This document shows positions 61,136 to 64,000 of a stretch of DNA of 64,000 nucleotides, in pieces. The first letter of the stretch is position 1. Each line of letters opens with the position of its first letter. The DNA comes from Kitasatospora indigofera (GTDB lineage Bacteria; Actinomycetota; Actinomycetes; Streptomycetales; Streptomycetaceae), in NCBI RefSeq assembly GCF_014655955.1, contig NZ_BNBO01000029.1:1-64000 (forward strand). Reading direction: 5' to 3'. The notes beneath the pieces are model-generated. The model did not search any database, had not been told where the DNA came from, and worked only from the letters and a program-made list of their open reading frames with translations. Both the position numbers and the translations under genes were made by a program.

Positions 61136-62314
61136 TCAGGAGTCCAGCCAGGCGGTGAGCTCCTCGGTGTGCTCGCCCAGGCGCGGCGGCCGGCGGACGT
61201 AGCGGGGCGGGGTGCGGGAGAGGCCGATCGGATTGGCCACCAGGTCCAGCGGGCCCCGGTCGCCGGCCACGGTGGCGCGCGGCGACAGGCCCAGCGACTC
61301 GGCCAGGCCGAAGGCGCCCGCCAGGTCGTTCACCGGGCCGCAGGGCACGCCGAGCGGGGTGAGCAGGTCGAACCACTCGGCGGCGGTCCGGCCGGCCAGC
61401 AGGGCGGAGAGCGCGGCGGCCAGTTCGGCCACGTGCGCGACCCGGTCGGTGTTGGTGGCGAACCGCCGGTCCCGGGCGAGGCCGGGGGCGGCCAGCCCCT
61501 GGCACAGCGCGGCGAACTGACGGTCGTTGCCGACCGCGATCACCAGCTGCCGGTCGGCGGCCTCGAACACCTCGTACGGGGCGATCGACGGGTGCCGGTT
61601 GCCGAGGATCCCGGGCACCGCGCCCGCCAGCGTGTACCCGGCGGCCTGGTTCACCATGCTCGACAGCAGCGAGGTGAGCAGGTTGACCTCGACGTGCTGG
61701 CCCTCGCCGGTCGTCTCCCGCTCGCGCAGCGCGGCCAGCACCCCCACGGCGGCGTGCAGGCCGGTCAGCACGTCCACCAGCGCCACACCGGCCTTCACCG
61801 GCTCGCCCGGGCCCGGTCCGGTGACGCTCATCAGGCCGCCCACGGCCTGCACCAGCAGGTCGTACCCGGGCAGCGCGGCGCCCGGGCCGGGGCCGAACCC
61901 GCTCAGCGAGCAGTACACCAGGCCGGGGTTGAGGGCGTGCGCCCGCTCGTACCCGAGGCCGTGCCGCGCCATCGTGCCGGGCCGGAAGTTCTCGAACAAC
62001 ACGTCCGCACGGCGGACGAGTTCGACCGCGCGGACGTGGTCGGCGGGCTCCCGCAGGTCGAGCGTCAGCGATCGCTTGTTGCGGTTCACCGAGAGGAAGT
62101 ACGTCGCCTCGCCCTGGGCGTGCGGCGGCCCCCAGGCCCGGGTGTCGTCGCCGCCCCCCGGCCGCTCGACCTTCACCACGTCCGCCCCGAGGTCGGCCAG
62201 CAGCATGGTGGCGTACGGCGCGGCCAGCACCTGGCCGAAGTCGGCGACCAGGACGCCCGACAGCGGCTGACCACCGCCGGCGCCCGTCGGCGGCACGCCG
62301 TCCCCGGCGCTCAT
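61136..62314 (-). CDS. CaiB/BaiF family CoA transferase
   Basis: A 392-residue class III CoA transferase. LSGVLVADFGQVLAAPYATMLLADLGADVVKVERP, the RNKRSLTLDL stretch, LFENFRPGTMARHGLGY and VDVLTGLHAAVGVLAAL are typical; the catalytic Asp lies in the region GPGAALPGYDLLVQAVGG. It moves CoA between carboxylic acids, for example in oxalate, carnitine or aromatic-acid metabolism; the substrate is unknown. The ATG at 62314 gives the usual length; the frame is open about 120 bases further upstream without family similarity. No acyl-CoA ligase or dehydrogenase gene is beside it. Confidence 0.85.
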   Translation of the reverse strand: MSAGDGVPPTGAGGGQPLSGVLVADFGQVLAAPYATMLLADLGADVVKVERPGGGDDTRAWGPPHAQGEATYFLSVNRNKRSLTLDLREPADHVRAVELVRRADVLFENFRPGTMARHGLGYERAHALNPGLVYCSLSGFGPGPGAALPGYDLLVQAVGGLMSVTGPGPGEPVKAGVALVDVLTGLHAAVGVLAALRERETTGEGQHVEVNLLTSLLSSMVNQAAGYTLAGAVPGILGNRHPSIAPYEVFEAADRQLVIAVGNDRQFAALCQGLAAPGLARDRRFATNTDRVAHVAELAAALSALLAGRTAAEWFDLLTPLGVPCGPVNDLAGAFGLAESLGLSPRATVAGDRGPLDLVANPIGLSRTPPRYVRRPPRLGEHTEELTAWLDS

Positions 62315-62617
62315 CGGCGGCCGCCCGGCCGCCGACCGGTCACCGGCGGCTGTCCGGTCACCGGTGGCCCGGCCGGCCCCGCGGTCGTCGCTGTGCTCCG
62401 CTGCATGACACCCTCCCAAGCTCCGTACCTGACGCACCGGCCGCCGCCGGGTGCGGCGCCGGCCGGGACCGGCTCCGGGCGGGAACGGTCCGTGCCGAAC
62501 ATTGTGGAGCCGCGCGGGCGCGGGGACGGTGGACGCGGTGTCCTGGCGTCGGGGTGTCGCCAGGACACCGCGTCGGCACGGGTGGGTGCCGGGCCGGTCC
62601 GGCCGGGTGCCGGGCCG

Positions 62618-63664
62618 TCAGTCGCGGTCTCCCGGGTAGCGCAGGCCGATCCGGCGGCGGACGGTGTCCAGCGTGGCCATCACGGCCAGCGTCCCGTCCA
62701 ACGGGACGAGCGGCGACTCGACCGCCCCCGCCCGCAGGCAGCGCATCACCTCCGCCGCCTCGTACCGGTAGCCGTGCCCGGCCTCGCGCGGGAACCGGAA
62801 CTCCTCCGGCTCGTGCCCGCGGCGGTGCAGCACGAAGGAGTCGGGCCGGTAGAAGTCGCGGGGGATCTCGATCCGGCCCAGCGTGCCGCCGATCTCGGCC
62901 CGCTGCGCACCGTCCGAGACGATCGAGCAGGACAGCACGGCGTGCGCCCCGCCCGGGTGCCCGAGCACGATGCCGGTGTTGTCGTCCACGCCGTCGGCGG
63001 CGATCCGCCCCCAGGCCTGGACGCTGTCCGGCGCGCCCAGCAGCAGCTGGGCGAAGGCCAGCGGGTAGACGCCGATGTCCAGCAGCGCGCCGCCGCCGGC
63101 GCCCGGGTCGCGCAGCCGCCCGCTCCCGCCGGGATCCGCGGTGAACGCGAACTCCGCCTGGACGGTGCGGACGTCACCGATCGCGCCGTCGTCGATCAAT
63201 TGGGTCAGCCGGCGGACGGCCGGGTCCAGGTAGGTCCACATCGCCTCCATCAGGAAGACCCGGTGCTCGCGGGCCAGCCGTACCAGGTCCTGCGCCTCGG
63301 GCAGGTTGAGGGTGAACGGCTTCTCGCAGAGCACCGGCTTGCCGGCCGCCAGCAGGAGGGCGGTGGCGGCGTGGTGCTGGGCGTGCGGGGTGGCCACGTA
63401 GACGACGTCGATCTCCGGGTCCTTGGCCAGCTGCTCCCAACTGCCGTACGCCCGGGGGATGTCATGGCGCTCGGCGAAGCGCCGGGCGGACTCCTCGGTA
63501 CGGGAGGCGACCGCGGTGAGGCGGGCGTCCGGGAGCAGTGCGAGGTCCTCGGCGAAGGCGGTGGCGATGGCGCCGGTGGCGAGGATGCCCCAGCGGACCG
63601 GCGCGGTCGCGGTTGCGGGGGCGGCGGGGGTGCTGGGGGCGCTGCGGGGGGTGGGGGCGGTCAT
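62618..63664 (-). CDS. Gfo/Idh/MocA family oxidoreductase
   Basis: A 348-residue NAD(P)-dependent sugar or cyclitol dehydrogenase-like protein. The nucleotide fold has VRWGILATGAIATAFAEDL; VVYVATPHAQHHAATALLLAAGKPVLCEKPF holds the conserved EKP lysine; GGALLDIGVYPLAFAQLLLG carries the catalytic-region D and H/Y pattern. About 20 Ala/Pro residues precede the fold. The ATG at 63664 is used, with only a weak ribosome binding site. A perfect TGGGAGCGCTCCCA lies 61 bases upstream, placing it in a cellobiose-type regulon. Confidence 0.85.
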   Translation of the reverse strand: MTAPTPRSAPSTPAAPATATAPVRWGILATGAIATAFAEDLALLPDARLTAVASRTEESARRFAERHDIPRAYGSWEQLAKDPEIDVVYVATPHAQHHAATALLLAAGKPVLCEKPFTLNLPEAQDLVRLAREHRVFLMEAMWTYLDPAVRRLTQLIDDGAIGDVRTVQAEFAFTADPGGSGRLRDPGAGGGALLDIGVYPLAFAQLLLGAPDSVQAWGRIAADGVDDNTGIVLGHPGGAHAVLSCSIVSDGAQRAEIGGTLGRIEIPRDFYRPDSFVLHRRGHEPEEFRFPREAGHGYRYEAAEVMRCLRAGAVESPLVPLDGTLAVMATLDTVRRRIGLRYPGDRD

Positions 63665-63724
63665 GGGGCCCGTTCTGGTCGGGGCGGCCGCTCGGTGCGG
63701 TCTGCGTGTCCGTATCGGAGCATA

Positions 63725-63738
63725 TGGGAGCGCTCCCA
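63725..63738 (-). promoter_or_regulatory. CebR-type LacI-family operator
   Basis: TGGGAGCGCTCCCA is a perfect 14-base palindrome identical to the box bound by CebR, the cellobiose/cellotriose-responsive repressor of Streptomyces (from memory). It is centred about 67 bases upstream of the oxidoreductase start codon. Confidence 0.75.
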
Positions 63739-63925
63739 CAGAATGGCCCCGGGGGCCGACCGGGCCTGCCCGGAAGGGCCGGGGACGCCGGACTCCGGGA
63801 TGCCCGGCTCCCGGGACGCCCGGAGCCGCCCGGCGGGCGGTCGGGAGCGGCCGAAATTCCGTTGTCCCCGCCCGCCCGGCCTGCTGGGATGCAGGGGCTA
63901 CGACGACGAGGGGGACGGCTTGGCG

Positions 63926-64000
63926 GTGTTCGGGTGCGCGGACTGCGGCACGGTGCTGACGGCGGCGGTCTCGGAGGTGGCGCTGCCGATCCACCTGAGC
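63926..64000 (+). CDS. Zinc-ribbon-like protein, N-terminal fragment cut by window edge
   Basis: The last 25 codons read MFGCADCGTVLTAAVSEVAL and continue past the edge. The CxxC at residues 4-7 looks like half of a zinc ribbon, and streptomycetes have small unknown proteins that begin this way. GAGGGGG lies upstream; the start may be GTG 63926 or TTG 63920. The function is unknown and the gene is incomplete. Confidence 0.5.
   Translation, partial: MFGCADCGTVLTAAVSEVALPIHLS

Overview
The window is one high-GC actinobacterial chromosome segment, almost certainly from the Streptomyces/Kitasatospora group (Streptomycetaceae). The evidence is strong GC bias at third codon positions, many GTG starts, AGGAGG ribosome binding sites, GC-rich hairpin terminators, many leaderless genes, and a gene order matching the actinobacterial pgsA2 - DUF881 - sbp - DUF881 - garA - merR - DUF151 - merR - gcvP block (Rv1822-Rv1832 in Mycobacterium tuberculosis, from memory). 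Nothing suggests a prophage, plasmid, insertion sequence, CRISPR array, tRNA or large biosynthetic cluster.

Layout. 1-97: the 3' end of a 5S rRNA gene and the terminator of its rRNA operon. 145-19540: a conserved core of CDP-alcohol phosphatidyltransferase, a GDP-mannose-pyrophosphorylase-like/phosphomannomutase-like fusion whose mutase half looks dead, two DUF881 membrane proteins around the small basic protein Sbp, a GarA-like FHA protein with a zinc ribbon, two MerR regulators, a DUF151 protein, a SanA-like protein, DNA polymerase IV, an MFS pump, a PRC-barrel/DUF2382 protein, and gcvP behind a tandem glycine riboswitch. 19709-33581: small conserved unknowns, a GCS2-family ligase, a CPBP protein, two MFS transporters, a dienelactone hydrolase, two FMN-binding proteins with a divergent MocR regulator, a secreted SGNH hydrolase and a type II NADH dehydrogenase. 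33752-43539: a HipA-like kinase/DUF3037 pair, MarR and TetR regulators, purB, an MFS pump, a c-di-AMP (ydaO-type) riboswitch controlling a LysM/M23 cell-wall peptidase, and a drug exporter with a winged-helix-like tail.

43746-51863: a compact divergent catabolic cluster. RidA, IclR and a KdgK-type kinase are on one strand; a D-serine-dehydratase-like deaminase, a D-aminoacylase-like deacylase, a KDPG aldolase and a GH13 enzyme are on the other. A dyad operator lies between the two arms. The enzymes add up to N-acyl-amino-sugar acid -> amino-sugar acid -> 2-keto-3-deoxygluconate -> KDPG -> pyruvate + glyceraldehyde 3-phosphate. N-acetylglucosaminate, the oxidised end of chitin cleaved by lytic monooxygenases, is the best-fitting substrate. 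This is inference and is the most interesting proposal for the window.

51957-64000: accessory genes. They include an unknown membrane protein, a DUF3533 protein, a regulator carrying both a GntR and a TetR DNA-binding domain divergent from a flavin monooxygenase, a serine hydrolase, a NarL-type two-component system, an NmrA-like reductase with a divergent HxlR regulator, a CaiB-type CoA transferase, a Gfo/Idh/MocA oxidoreductase with a perfect CebR-type box upstream, and the start of a zinc-ribbon protein cut by the window edge. Assignments to families rest on motifs read by eye; no database search was run.
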